Assembly: GCA_016706365.1 (NCBI GenBank)
Contig: JADJJU010000001.1
Location: 1-64,000, forward strand
Direction of reading: 5' to 3'
DNA from: Saprospiraceae bacterium
Lineage (GTDB): Bacteria > Bacteroidota > Bacteroidia > Chitinophagales > Saprospiraceae
DNA length: 64,000 nt
Part shown: piece by piece, positions 9,021-18,793 of the stretch
How the letters are laid out: each line of letters opens with the position of its first letter
Numbering within the stretch: the first letter of the stretch is position 1
Translations under genes and position numbers: made by a program
Notes under the pieces: generated by a model
What the model was told of the DNA's origin: nothing
What the model saw: only the letters and a program-made list of their open reading frames with translations
Database searches by the model: none

Positions 9021-10241
9021 TCATTTCTGAAATACCCTGATATAATCTACAATCAAATGCTGGGGAAATTTAGTACTTGCATCCGGATTACCGGGCCAAA
9101 GCCCACCGACTGCAATATTAAATATGAAGAAAAATTCATCATTAAATGGATAATCGAATCCATTCATGTCAGCTGTAGTAACAGAATGAAACTTTACGTC
9201 ATTGATGAACCACTCGATTTTATTTTCTTCCCAAATAATTGTGTAAACATGGAAGCGTTCATGGAAATCACCTTCAGGACCTGAAAAAGTACTGGCGGTT
9301 TTCTGCTGTCTCTGATTTGAATTAGGGCCCCAGTGAACTGTTCCATGCGCTTTATTTGTTTCGTGTCCCAGAATCTCAAGAATATCAATCTCCCCGCAGG
9401 CAGGCCAGCCGACTTGCTGAAAATTCTCTCCCAGCATCCATAATGCAGGCCAGATTCCCTGCGTCTTAGGGGAAGCGGCTCTTATATCAATTCTGCCGTA
9501 TTTGAATTCCTTCTTGCCTTTAGTAATCATTCGGGAAGAGGTATACTGTTGTCCGCCAAAAATTTCATTACGAGCCTCGATAACCAGATATTCATTGTTG
9601 TGTATGAAAGTATTTTCAGCTCTGTAGTACTGAAGCTCATTGTTTCCCCAGCCATTCTGACCATTTCCTATTTCAAAAGTCCAGTCACTGAGGTTGACTG
9701 CAGTCCCTTTAAATTCATCTGCCCATGCAAGTTGGTATCCCGGGTATGCTTCCGGACTGGAATAGCCTGCAGAAGGTATGCGCAATCCTCCCGGTGTGGA
9801 CTCATCATCATTCTTCAGGGTAACTTTTGCAGTGTTCCTGATGACATCAGCATTGAGAGCACTGAATATTACCACTTCGAATCGTTTATCTGATTCGAAA
9901 TATTCGTTACCCTTGATCGCAATAGGTATAGTCGTTTCTGAAGCACCCGGCGCAATTGCTACTGTCTCATTGATCAAACCCGTAAAATCGATTCCGCCTA
10001 TTGCTGTCAAATCCTTTGTGCTGTAGCGGATTACCACATTATTCGTAGCTGCTTTATCGAGTATTACTCTTACCTGAAGAACAGAATTGCCATCACCTTC
10101 CTGTATGCTTAAATCTTCAATGCTCAATTTTGGGAGCACAAATTTAGGAGCATCCGGCATCTTCTCACAGGCAAATCCTATGCAGATTAGCATCAGAAAT
10201 AAAGACAATACTTTAATTTTTCTGAAATTTATCTTAATCAT
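9021..10241 (-). CDS. GH16 beta-glucanase lipoprotein with N-terminal Calx-beta domain
   Basis: The start is set at the ATG at 10241, giving 406 residues. The lipobox is 'LICIGFACEK', with Cys about residue 25, so the enzyme is probably anchored to the outer membrane. Residues ~35-150 resemble a Calx-beta module ('LQVRVILDKAATNNVVIRYS'...'VTLKNDDES'). The rest is a glycoside hydrolase family 16 domain with 'LAWADEF', 'WPALWML' and the catalytic signature GEIDILE (E284 nucleophile, D286, E289 acid/base). This signature is typical of laminarinase/licheninase-type endo-beta-glucanases. It is the last gene of the SusCD operon, 4 bp after a second GH16 gene. Beta-1,3-glucan (laminarin) is the likely substrate by context and family. 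Agar or carrageenan cannot be fully excluded. Confidence 0.9.
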   Translation of the reverse strand: MIKINFRKIKVLSLFLMLICIGFACEKMPDAPKFVLPKLSIEDLSIQEGDGNSVLQVRVILDKAATNNVVIRYSTKDLTAIGGIDFTGLINETVAIAPGASETTIPIAIKGNEYFESDKRFEVVIFSALNADVIRNTAKVTLKNDDESTPGGLRIPSAGYSSPEAYPGYQLAWADEFKGTAVNLSDWTFEIGNGQNGWGNNELQYYRAENTFIHNNEYLVIEARNEIFGGQQYTSSRMITKGKKEFKYGRIDIRAASPKTQGIWPALWMLGENFQQVGWPACGEIDILEILGHETNKAHGTVHWGPNSNQRQQKTASTFSGPEGDFHERFHVYTIIWEENKIEWFINDVKFHSVTTADMNGFDYPFNDEFFFIFNIAVGGLWPGNPDASTKFPQHLIVDYIRVFQK

Positions 10242-10245
10242 TTCG

Positions 10246-11070
10246 TTATTGTTTTTGAAAAATACGCACATATTCAATTTCCATTTTTTGAGGCCAGATT
10301 TCCGGATCTATTCCATGTTTGCCCCCCCAATTTCCTCCGACAGCAACATTGAGAATCAAATAAAATTCCTGATCAAACGGCCATTCGGCAGAGCGGTCAG
10401 CTGACTTCTCAAATGTAAAATATGGAATACCATCCACTAGAAAATCGATTTTATTTTCTTCCCATTCAATACCATAAACGTGATATTGTTCACTTAGTTT
10501 GTCCTTAAATACTTGCCCGCCTTTCTGGGTGCCCTGAACATGATTAAATGCCTCAGTATGCACTGTTCCATATATGGAATCCTTCATGTACCCTACATGC
10601 TCCATAATATCGATTTCCCCACTTTTAGGCCATGAACCATAGGCTTTATTAGTGGGCATCATCCAAATTGCAGGCCAAACACCCCTTCCTTCCGGTAATT
10701 TAGCTTTAACTTCTATTTTTCCGTACTTCCATGATCCTGAAGGTTTACTTACCAATTTCGCGGATGTATATTCAGAATCCTCCCATTTCTCCTTGTGTGC
10801 CTGAATGATGAGCTTACCATTATTGACACGTACATTTTCAGGCCTGGCTTTGGTATAGTTTTGCTTTTCATTATTTCCAAATCCGCAAAGTTGAGGGCAC
10901 CCGTCGCCTACTTCATAGGTCCATTTGGATTCATCAGGCATTCCGCTACCGTCGAATTCATCTGCCCAAATGAGATTCCAGCCTTTATCTGCCTCCATTT
11001 GAGCTTTCGAAGTAAACGACAGCAACAATAAAGGAATGACCAGCAAAACTGGTGTTCTATATAACATCAT
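10246..11070 (-). CDS. Secreted GH16 endo-beta-glucanase (laminarinase-like)
   Basis: The 274-residue product has a signal peptide (MMLYRTPVLLVIPLLLLSFT, then SKAQ) and a compact single GH16 domain starting 'WNLIWADEFDGSG'. The catalytic motif is GEIDIMEHVG, with E152, D154 and E157. 'GVWPAIWMMP' and the C-terminal 'MEIEYVRIFQKQ' are family landmarks. The length equals a bare catalytic domain, with no binding module or sorting tail, so it is probably periplasmic or released. It sits between the PKD lipoprotein gene (11 bp) and the Calx-beta GH16 gene (4 bp). The pair likely splits outer-surface and periplasmic cleavage of the same glucan. Confidence 0.92.
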   Translation of the reverse strand: MMLYRTPVLLVIPLLLLSFTSKAQMEADKGWNLIWADEFDGSGMPDESKWTYEVGDGCPQLCGFGNNEKQNYTKARPENVRVNNGKLIIQAHKEKWEDSEYTSAKLVSKPSGSWKYGKIEVKAKLPEGRGVWPAIWMMPTNKAYGSWPKSGEIDIMEHVGYMKDSIYGTVHTEAFNHVQGTQKGGQVFKDKLSEQYHVYGIEWEENKIDFLVDGIPYFTFEKSADRSAEWPFDQEFYLILNVAVGGNWGGKHGIDPEIWPQKMEIEYVRIFQKQ

Positions 11071-11081
11071 TGAATTTGGGT

Positions 11082-11912
11082 TTACTCGGCAACAAAATAA
11101 AATTCAAACCATCCTTCCGCTGCCGGCACTCCTGCTTGACTCACAATTCTTGTCCTTACCACCAATTGATCCTCGGTAAGTAATGCTACATGCAGTTCAT
11201 GATTGCTGTCCCAAGTACCCATGAACTGGCCTGGAGTCAGGATAATCTGGTCCAAACCATTTTGCCCTGTTCCAGGGCTAAAAGTCCAGGGTCCGGCAGT
11301 AGGCGTATGTGGTACCGCTACATAACCGGCCCAGGGACTGATGGTCACACCGTTATTACGAAAGTCGAATTCAAAATCTTCAAACTTAAAACACCATCGG
11401 CTGGCCATTTGCTCCGGTACCAGACCATTGACAGGTGAACGATACCAGTCTCCTGCACCAAATGTCGGTCCAACTGTAATAGCACCCGCAACTGTAGAAA
11501 ACTTCCAGCATTTTCCTGCGGCCTCACATCCTCCCGTCAAAAGAGATATCTTAGGTTCACAGGCAATTGTCGCGTCATTTTCAATCACTACTTCTTTGGT
11601 CGCAAATGCAGTACCACTTCCTCCTTCTTTGGAAGCATACAATGAAATCTCATACGTACCGGCTTTGCTAAAAAATATGGTATCAATCTCTTTGGATGAT
11701 TGAGCTGGAGTACCACCTTCCACCACCCAAAGTCTGCTGAAATAACCTGTAGATTGGTCTTTTACTATGACTCGGTTTGCATTCTGAGGATCAGCTTCGA
11801 CAATAAATGTTGGCGGAGGAGGTAAGGGCCCCAAGTCAATATCCTTAGCTTGTTCAGGGTCACATGATGCAAAAATCAATGTGGCAATGAAAATGTATAG
11901 TAATTTTTTCAT
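11082..11912 (-). CDS. PKD-type surface glycan-binding lipoprotein of the SusCD locus
   Basis: The product is 276 residues, with lipobox 'LIFASCDPEQ'. Residues ~35-110 look like a PKD/Ig-like module ('VVEGGTPAQSSKEIDTIFFSKAGTYEISL'-type strands). Beyond it lies a beta-rich domain with conserved 'CWKFS', 'DWYRSPV' and a C-terminal 'GWFEFYFVAE'. Genes of this type follow susD in many laminarin and beta-glucan loci, where they act as SusE/F-like surface binding proteins. That role is inferred here from position: 12 bp after susD and 11 bp before a GH16 gene. Confidence 0.75.
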   Translation of the reverse strand: MKKLLYIFIATLIFASCDPEQAKDIDLGPLPPPPTFIVEADPQNANRVIVKDQSTGYFSRLWVVEGGTPAQSSKEIDTIFFSKAGTYEISLYASKEGGSGTAFATKEVVIENDATIACEPKISLLTGGCEAAGKCWKFSTVAGAITVGPTFGAGDWYRSPVNGLVPEQMASRWCFKFEDFEFDFRNNGVTISPWAGYVAVPHTPTAGPWTFSPGTGQNGLDQIILTPGQFMGTWDSNHELHVALLTEDQLVVRTRIVSQAGVPAAEGWFEFYFVAE

Positions 11913-11924
11913 ATTTATTTAATA

Positions 11925-13424
11925 TTAATATCCAGGATTTTGTGATAAAATTCCATTAGAAAGTTGAATCTGGGAATTGGGAATTGGAAATACGTTATGG
12001 ACATTTTCATTATAGCCTAAAGGTCCCAATACCTGAGCAGCTCTTCCTGTGCGAACAAGATCAAAGAATCTGTGTCCTTCAAGCCCAAGCTCAATTCTTC
12101 TTTCTCTATAAATTGCATCCAATAATGCCTGTCCGCTTAAAGAGAGCTGCGGAATACCTACTCTTGATCTTACAGCGTTTAAGGAATTTTGCGCGGCGAT
12201 GACATTTCCGTTATGATAAGCTGCTTCCGCATGCATTAGCAATACGTCAGAATATCGGATGACTCTGTCATTGGAACCGCCATTAGGAGCAGGATCACCA
12301 AAAGGTGCATCTTCACTGAGATTACTGAAATATTTTTTAGGATAAAAATCATAATCCAGGCCACCAGCGGCTTCCTTTGTAAATATATCTCTGTCGCCCA
12401 TAGCTTCACCCTCTCTGAAAACAGTCGATTTCAATCTTGGATCTTCGAATCCTTCTACAAAAAATTCATCCACAAAATCCTGAGTGGGGATATTAAAACC
12501 AAATCCCGCAAACTTTCCTCTTGCTCTCTGAAATACATTTGTAAATGTGCCTTCATTAGCAGCGTTTTTGCCCCAGTTACCACCGGAGGCATTCATGTAT
12601 TGAATTTCAAAAACAGACTCACTGTTATTTTCACCTGCCGGAGTAAATATGCTGGCATAATCCGGAACTAAGGTATACTGGCCTGAACTCATCACGTCAG
12701 CAGCAGCCTGTTCAGCCTGGGAAAATTTGTTTTGGAACAAATAAGATTTAGCTAGCAATGCTTGAGCTGCTCCTTTCGTAATGCGTCCAATATCTGAAGC
12801 CACATATTGGTTTTTTAATGGCAAATGTACAATCGCTTCGGTCAGATCACGTTCAATGAAAGCCCAAATTTCTGATTTTGGAGCGCGTGGTTGATTATAT
12901 TCAGAAGGCGCCAATACTTTATCTACCAGCGGAACATCACCAAATACCGTCACTTGTAAAAAGTAAAACCATGCTCTGATGAATTTCGCTTCTGAAAGAA
13001 TTCTATCCTTCAGGTTTTGATCCATTGGTATAGAAGGTACTTTTTCAAGCACTACATTTGCTCTGTAGATTCCTTCATAATTTGCAGACCATTCAGCCTC
13101 AAGCAAATCAGTATTAGCCTGACCTCTGAAAGTTTCTAGCAGTAATAATTCAAATGCATCATTGTCACCTGAACCACCTTTTTCAGAATCATCAGACATT
13201 ATGTCGCCCCAGAACCATCTGAAGTGGGCTCCAGGGCTGATCTCAAATTGCAGTGCAGCATATGCAGCATTCACTGCTGCTACGGCGTCATCTGAGGTTT
13301 TGTAAAAGTTCTCTTCTGTGGTACCGACCAGTGGCTTTCTTTCAAGAAAGTCCTTTTGGCAAGCCGCAATTAGTCCCATGCAGAGAATTAAGCAACTGAT
13401 TTTTATGAATTGTATGAGTTTCAT
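11925..13424 (-). CDS. SusD/RagB family outer-membrane glycan-binding lipoprotein
   Basis: The start is the ATG at 13424 (MKLIQFIKISCLILCMG). A TTG further upstream would overlap the susC stop. The lipobox is 'GLIAACQKDFLERKPL', followed by the typical 'TEENFYKTSDDAVAAVNAAY' SusD N-terminus. Downstream are the TPR-like helices ('AQALLAKSYLFQNKFSQAEQ') and the C-terminal 'YRERRIELGLEGHRFFDLVR' signature of the RagB/SusD fold. About 499 residues, which is normal for the family. It forms the lid over the SusC channel in the outer membrane. It lies 17 bp after susC in the same operon. Confidence 0.97.
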   Translation of the reverse strand: MKLIQFIKISCLILCMGLIAACQKDFLERKPLVGTTEENFYKTSDDAVAAVNAAYAALQFEISPGAHFRWFWGDIMSDDSEKGGSGDNDAFELLLLETFRGQANTDLLEAEWSANYEGIYRANVVLEKVPSIPMDQNLKDRILSEAKFIRAWFYFLQVTVFGDVPLVDKVLAPSEYNQPRAPKSEIWAFIERDLTEAIVHLPLKNQYVASDIGRITKGAAQALLAKSYLFQNKFSQAEQAAADVMSSGQYTLVPDYASIFTPAGENNSESVFEIQYMNASGGNWGKNAANEGTFTNVFQRARGKFAGFGFNIPTQDFVDEFFVEGFEDPRLKSTVFREGEAMGDRDIFTKEAAGGLDYDFYPKKYFSNLSEDAPFGDPAPNGGSNDRVIRYSDVLLMHAEAAYHNGNVIAAQNSLNAVRSRVGIPQLSLSGQALLDAIYRERRIELGLEGHRFFDLVRTGRAAQVLGPLGYNENVHNVFPIPNSQIQLSNGILSQNPGY

Positions 13425-13441
13425 TTTTCGTAATTTATTTT

Positions 13442-16400
13442 TCAAAAATTAACATTGAGACCTGCCAAAAATACTCTTGCCTGTGGATAAAAACCCTTGT
13501 CAATACCCAGTTCAAGACTGGACCCAATCTGTCCGATTTCCGGATCAAGTCCTGAGTATTTTGTGAAAGTCAATACATTTTGCCCTGAAACATAAAACCT
13601 GCAAGATCCCAATCCCAACCTTGAAGTAAGGCCTGAAGGTAAAGTGTATCCGATCTGCAGATTTTTCAAGCGGATATAAGATCCATCTTCAATGAATCTA
13701 TCAGATACTCTGGCATTCTGATTAGGATCCAATAAATTAACACGGGGCTCAAAATTGGAGGTGCCTTCACCTGTCCATCTTTCAAGCACGGAAACAGGCC
13801 TGTTAACGTATGTAAAATCATATCTCACTGTTGCGTTATAAATGTCATTTCCCTCAGTTCCCTGCCAGAACATTTGCAAGTCAAATCCAAGGAAGCTAAT
13901 CTCACCGGTCAATCCATACACAGCTGTAGGGATTGGAGAACCCAGATAGGTCTGATCCTGCAGGTTAATAACATTATCGCCATTTAAATCTTTAAACCTG
14001 ATATCGCCCGGGGCAGTATTTTCACTTTGGAATGCATGATTGTTTACATCTCCCTGATTTTGGAAAATACCGTCTGTAACAAATCCATAGAAAGATCCGA
14101 TTGGCTGGCCTACTTCAGTGCGACTCACACTTGCATTGGCACTCTGAATTCGTCCGGCAACAATTGGAATTCCACCGGGGCCAAGATCAGTAACTTCATT
14201 CTTAATAAATGTAATATTACCGCCGATGCTATATTTGAATGCACCTTTGAACTCCCGGTAATTTAATGCAAATTCCCATCCGCGATTTACTGCACTCGCT
14301 ACATTCTGCACTGGCGCTTCTGTCCCCGCTGTCAATAAAACAGGAACTGCATACAGCATATCTGAAGTCGCTTTAACATAATAATCTGCGACGAAATTGA
14401 ATTGACCATCCCAGAATTCCACATCTACACCAATATCAGTCTGTGTGCTGGTTTCCCATCTCAGATCAGGGTTGGCCGCTCTCAGAGCCACACTTCCACT
14501 AGTAATTGTTCGGTCTGGGCCAAATACATAATTTTGACCAGGAAGCACAACGGTTGTAAAACTGTAATTTCCGATTCTGTCGTTTCCATTTTGTCCCCAA
14601 CTTGCTCTCAGTTTAAAGAAGTTAACGAATGATTTATCCCAAAAATCTTCTCTGGACACAATCCATCCTGCAGAAACTGAGGGGAAATATCCGTATCTAT
14701 TGTTTACACCAAAACGTGAACTCCCATCTCTTCTCAACGTGACTGAGGCAAGATATTTTCCATCGAAGTCATAATTGATTCTTCCAAATACAGACAACAA
14801 TGCTGCTTCATCAGCACCACTATAGGCACTTTGAGCCTCAATAGGGTCAATGGTATTTGCTATATAAGCGTCATTTGGGTCATTGGAAGGGAGGTTGGTA
14901 TTAGCACCCCCAGAGTATTCGGCTCTGTTATACAAGGCGGTTGTACCCAAAACAAAAGATGTATTATGTCTGCTTGCAAATGTGTGCTGATAGCTGGCAA
15001 CATTTTCCCACTGCCAGTTTTTCCAGGTATTACTTCCGATTGCCACAGTATTTATTAATCGCTTTTCCCCCACTGGTGCATCACTGATTACAGGGTCTAC
15101 ACTCAAATCATAACGGGGATAAAATGTATTTCTGTTTGCAAAAGTATAATCAATGCTAAATGCTGAGCGAATTGTTAATCCAGCTAAAGGTGCAAGCTCG
15201 GCGAAAACAGAACCTACAACACGGTCGGAATTCCACCTGTCATGAGTCTGTTCTATTTGATTTAATGGATTTGCTATATCTGTGTCCGCATAAGGTGAAT
15301 AGGCATAAGTGCCATCAGCCTTTCTCACAGGAGTTACAGGGTCCATATTCATTGCGCGAACGAGCGGCGTTGTGAACTCATTATTTTCAGGTAAAAAACG
15401 ACGCTTGAGATTAGTGTAATTGAATGTATTGCCTATGCTCAGCCAGGGCTTTACCTGATGTCTGCTATTTATTCTTGCCGTGATTCTTTCGAATCCTGAT
15501 TTTGCCCCCCCTACAATACCATCCTGAGAGAAATAATTTCCGGAAACTGCATAACTGGAACGATCTGAGCCCCCCTGAATACTCAGTTGATGACTGGACA
15601 TTGGGGCAGGCTGGAATAATTCATCCATCCAGTCTGTGCCTTCTCCCAAAGCATCCGGAAATTCAAATTCCGGAAGTGGAGCCCTACCAGCAGCAATATG
15701 AGCTTCATTTGATAAAATGGCATATTCCCTTGCACTTAAGAGATTGGCAGTTTTCCAGGGACTTTGACTTCCAAAATATGCATGATAATTTACTTGTCCG
15801 TCTCTGGCCCTGGAACCACTGAAGGTTTTAATTAATACAACCCCATTGGCTCCTCTTGCACCATAAATGGCAGAAGATGCAGCATCTTTCAACACATTTA
15901 TGGATTCAATATCATTGGTATTTAGAAAATCAAGCCCATCTACTGGTACTCCATCAACTATGTAAAGAGGATCACTATTATTGATTGTCCCTGTACCGCG
16001 TATTCTCACCGTTAATGGACTTCCCGGTGAACCTGAATTCTGAGTAACAATTACGCCGGCTGTACGGCCTTGTAAAGCTTGCTCAACGCGCAGAATAGGA
16101 GTGGCTGAAATCTCATCCGAAGTAATTGTAGACACAGCCCCACTGATTTCACTTCTTTTCTGAGTGCCGTAACCAACGACCACGACCTCATTAATCAGGG
16201 AGGCAGTCTCACTCATGATGACATCGATATTTGTTCTACCGGCAACGGGTTCTTCCACTGTAGACATTCCTACATAAGAGAAAACAAGCACAACCTCGGG
16301 ACCTGATACTTGAATAGAATATTTCCCATCAAAATCAGTCACAACACCTTGTGTGGTTCCTCCTATAGTAACAGCGGCCCCAATAACAGGTTGCTGATCT

Positions 16401-16507
16401 TCTGCTGAAATAACCGTTCCTGTAACTGTTAGTTGGGCGAAGGAGCTTTGAAAACTTAACAGCAGCATCAAACAACAGCTCAGTTTATATATTAAATTCT
16501 TTTTCAT
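13442..16507 (-). CDS. SusC/RagA family TonB-dependent oligosaccharide transporter
   Basis: This intact protein has 1021 residues. It has a signal peptide ending 'SFQSSFAQ', a carboxypeptidase-regulatory-like beta sandwich ('VTGTVISAEDQQPVIGAAV', residues ~27-110), the SusC signature 'EVVVVGYGTQKRSEISGAV', a plug with 'GTINNSDPLYIVDGVP', and a large beta-barrel ending 'ARVFLAGLNVNF' with terminal Phe. No extra N-terminal anti-sigma-binding domain is seen. It imports oligosaccharides captured by the SusD partner encoded just downstream. The gene lies 33 bp after the secreted binding-protein gene, so the six genes from 18571 to 9021 form one tightly packed minus-strand unit. Confidence 0.97.
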   Translation of the reverse strand: MKKNLIYKLSCCLMLLLSFQSSFAQLTVTGTVISAEDQQPVIGAAVTIGGTTQGVVTDFDGKYSIQVSGPEVVLVFSYVGMSTVEEPVAGRTNIDVIMSETASLINEVVVVGYGTQKRSEISGAVSTITSDEISATPILRVEQALQGRTAGVIVTQNSGSPGSPLTVRIRGTGTINNSDPLYIVDGVPVDGLDFLNTNDIESINVLKDAASSAIYGARGANGVVLIKTFSGSRARDGQVNYHAYFGSQSPWKTANLLSAREYAILSNEAHIAAGRAPLPEFEFPDALGEGTDWMDELFQPAPMSSHQLSIQGGSDRSSYAVSGNYFSQDGIVGGAKSGFERITARINSRHQVKPWLSIGNTFNYTNLKRRFLPENNEFTTPLVRAMNMDPVTPVRKADGTYAYSPYADTDIANPLNQIEQTHDRWNSDRVVGSVFAELAPLAGLTIRSAFSIDYTFANRNTFYPRYDLSVDPVISDAPVGEKRLINTVAIGSNTWKNWQWENVASYQHTFASRHNTSFVLGTTALYNRAEYSGGANTNLPSNDPNDAYIANTIDPIEAQSAYSGADEAALLSVFGRINYDFDGKYLASVTLRRDGSSRFGVNNRYGYFPSVSAGWIVSREDFWDKSFVNFFKLRASWGQNGNDRIGNYSFTTVVLPGQNYVFGPDRTITSGSVALRAANPDLRWETSTQTDIGVDVEFWDGQFNFVADYYVKATSDMLYAVPVLLTAGTEAPVQNVASAVNRGWEFALNYREFKGAFKYSIGGNITFIKNEVTDLGPGGIPIVAGRIQSANASVSRTEVGQPIGSFYGFVTDGIFQNQGDVNNHAFQSENTAPGDIRFKDLNGDNVINLQDQTYLGSPIPTAVYGLTGEISFLGFDLQMFWQGTEGNDIYNATVRYDFTYVNRPVSVLERWTGEGTSNFEPRVNLLDPNQNARVSDRFIEDGSYIRLKNLQIGYTLPSGLTSRLGLGSCRFYVSGQNVLTFTKYSGLDPEIGQIGSSLELGIDKGFYPQARVFLAGLNVNF

Positions 16508-16540
16508 ATAAATAATGGATTTTCCTTTGAATGAGGCAAC

Positions 16541-18571
16541 TTACAATTTGACAAATTTCAGCGACTTGAAACCACCTACTGCTTTCATAGAAAGGAGATA
16601 CATTCCACTTTTCAACATTGAAAAATCAAGCTCTTTGCGTTGCTCATGTGCATACATCATTTGTTTTTGAATCACTCTTCCCTGAAGATCAGTTACATGT
16701 AACAAAACTTCACCTTCAAATAAAGAACCCCTGACAAGGCTAACCTTATCATGAACGATAGTTGGGTGTAAATCAAACCCTTCTAAAAGTTGTGCTTCTT
16801 CTGAAGTAGAGGTAGTACACTCTACATTATCAGAACATACAGCATAACAAGTATTGATAACAAGATCACCTTGAACAGGGCTCATTAAACGATCGTTGAA
16901 ATTGCCTGGATTAGCACATGCTTGTCCGGAAAGGTCTTCTTTACAGATAAAGTCGGGGCAATTTCCGTTAGCAAACGCATAGTATGAAGTGAAACCAATT
17001 CCTCTTTCGAAAGATATTGAATAGACACCATCATCATCCGGATCTGTCATCAGAAAACGTCCGCCCGGAGCTCCGAAAGCCAGTCCTCCTGATAAATATA
17101 CACCTGACTCTGCAGGCTCTTCTCCGCTAAATCCAAGATTTAATGTGATTTGCACAGCTTCACCGCAATTGTAGCAGCTATTGAAGCAAACTACATCAAG
17201 CTCTTCGTCTCCGGACACAATCAGGCGTCTGTTTGTGAATTCCCCATCAGGAGTGGTCACTGTACATTCGTCCAGTCCTGAAAACTCTTCAGCGATATCA
17301 CCTGTGCCCAATAAATATTTGTACTCATAAACTCCGTTTTCCAATTCCATATCCATGGTATAAATCCCATTTCCTTCATTAGTCATTTGGGCAGGAGTCC
17401 AATCATTAAAAGTTCCGATTAAGAATACGTCTCCGGCTCCGGCACCTGCATTTACAGAGAAAGTAATATTTGACGTTGAAGAACTTGCAGATCTAAGAAC
17501 AATATCGTCCAGATAATATGTTTTTTCAACTCCTCCACCGGCTGTTCCAAAATCAAAAAATATAACAATTGTGCCGTAAATACCAGCAGTTGGTTCAAAT
17601 GGGCTTTCAATGGATGGAAGCGTCAAATCAAAACAAACTTCAGTCCATTGACTGGTGGTTTCGAAAGTCTGTGTCTGTATCCAATTTGCTCCGGTAGGGG
17701 AATTTTCCAATTTGAGAGCAAGATTGCCAGGAGTCGCAGACCATACCTTGATACAAACCTGACCCCCGTTAGTTGTATTGACAGGAACTGTCGGCGCAGG
17801 GTTTGAAAATGCTCCAGCCCATACCTGAGCGTCTCCAGGTTTTACAAATTCGAGAACGGTAGAACTGGTATTAATGCCACTTGCATCCGGATTAGCAATA
17901 TTATCCGTCAACTGACCATCTAATGCACTTCCAAAATATTGGAAATTTGTTATGGTTTCAGCAGCTTCAAAATCAAGAATTACATCCTCAGAAACATTTG
18001 GTCCCAGGATAATATCATCTAAATAAATTTCTTCGTCTGTTGCTCCACCAAGCTCGCCGAAGTACGCAAAAATGACTACTGTATTATAAACAAAGCCTGC
18101 TGCTGAAGTAAATGGAGCTTCTAATGAAGGCAAACCAGGATCGAAGCACAGCTCCACCCATGAGGTACTCACATCTGTAGTAACTGTTTGTATCCAGTTG
18201 CTGCCTCCATTGCTTGAATTCTCGAATTTCAAGGAAATATTCCCGGGTCTTGGCATCCATACTTTAATGCAAATTCTATCATTAGTTGAAAAATCAACTG
18301 CCTGGATAGGATTCGGATTAGAAAACGCCCCCGCCCAAACCTGAGCGCCAACTGGCTTCACAAATCTTAAGACCTGGGTACTCGTATTTGCTCCCGAAGG
18401 ATCAGGATTATTAATAACAGTGGTGAGACTACCATCAAGAGAACTTCCAAAATATTGGAATGTTGTAGAAGTTTCTGCAGATTCAAAATCCAGAACTGTT
18501 GTTTGGGCCATACCCGGAATGGCCATAATTAACAATACGCAGGTGAGAAATAGGTGTACCATTAGTTTCAT
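16541..18571 (-). CDS. T9SS-secreted glycan-binding protein, first gene of the glucan locus
   Basis: The 676-residue product has a signal peptide (ending 'IPGMAQ'), then two tandem copies of a ~175-residue beta-sandwich module beginning 'TVLDFESAETSTTFQYFGS' and 'VILDFEAAETITNFQYFGS'. Both contain 'AQVWAGAFSNP' and 'YLDDIILG'-type ends. A CBM48-like segment ('VFLIGTFNDWTPAQM', 'YEYKYLLG') and a related second one ('YSISFERGIGFTSYYAFANG') follow. The C-terminus is a T9SS type A sorting domain ('LQGRVIQKQ', 'LKSGMYLLSMKA', 'KSLKFVKL'). No catalytic motif is visible, so I infer a surface glycan-binding role. It is the promoter-proximal gene of the operon, so it should be made earliest and highest. 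Confidence 0.85.
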   Translation of the reverse strand: MKLMVHLFLTCVLLIMAIPGMAQTTVLDFESAETSTTFQYFGSSLDGSLTTVINNPDPSGANTSTQVLRFVKPVGAQVWAGAFSNPNPIQAVDFSTNDRICIKVWMPRPGNISLKFENSSNGGSNWIQTVTTDVSTSWVELCFDPGLPSLEAPFTSAAGFVYNTVVIFAYFGELGGATDEEIYLDDIILGPNVSEDVILDFEAAETITNFQYFGSALDGQLTDNIANPDASGINTSSTVLEFVKPGDAQVWAGAFSNPAPTVPVNTTNGGQVCIKVWSATPGNLALKLENSPTGANWIQTQTFETTSQWTEVCFDLTLPSIESPFEPTAGIYGTIVIFFDFGTAGGGVEKTYYLDDIVLRSASSSTSNITFSVNAGAGAGDVFLIGTFNDWTPAQMTNEGNGIYTMDMELENGVYEYKYLLGTGDIAEEFSGLDECTVTTPDGEFTNRRLIVSGDEELDVVCFNSCYNCGEAVQITLNLGFSGEEPAESGVYLSGGLAFGAPGGRFLMTDPDDDGVYSISFERGIGFTSYYAFANGNCPDFICKEDLSGQACANPGNFNDRLMSPVQGDLVINTCYAVCSDNVECTTSTSEEAQLLEGFDLHPTIVHDKVSLVRGSLFEGEVLLHVTDLQGRVIQKQMMYAHEQRKELDFSMLKSGMYLLSMKAVGGFKSLKFVKL

Positions 18572-18793
18572 AAGCTTTGTTTAATGAGGAAGAGAAATGA
18601 ATTCAAGTTTTTGACTTTGTAATTGTGATGTTGATCAAAATAATATTGCAACAATCACTGGTAACTCAGGCAAATATATTTGTAATTACCCACTAAGACA
18701 CATTTTAATCTACTACATGACTACGACACTAGTAATTTATTTTGCTACATTTGAGACCTCAAAGCAGCAAAAACACTACAACATTACTACGAC
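18572..18793. promoter_or_regulatory. Divergent promoter region between glucan operon and its regulator
   Basis: These 222 bp separate the operon's first gene (minus) from the propeller/LuxR regulator (plus). The 9-mer ACTACGACA occurs twice (18720-18728 and 18786-18794, the second touching the regulator's start codon), with related ACTACATGA at 18712-18720. A TACATTTG at 18746-18753 fits the Bacteroidota -7 consensus TAnnTTTG, but no well-placed -33 TTG is obvious. The repeated words are candidate operator half-sites; this is inference. Confidence 0.4.
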
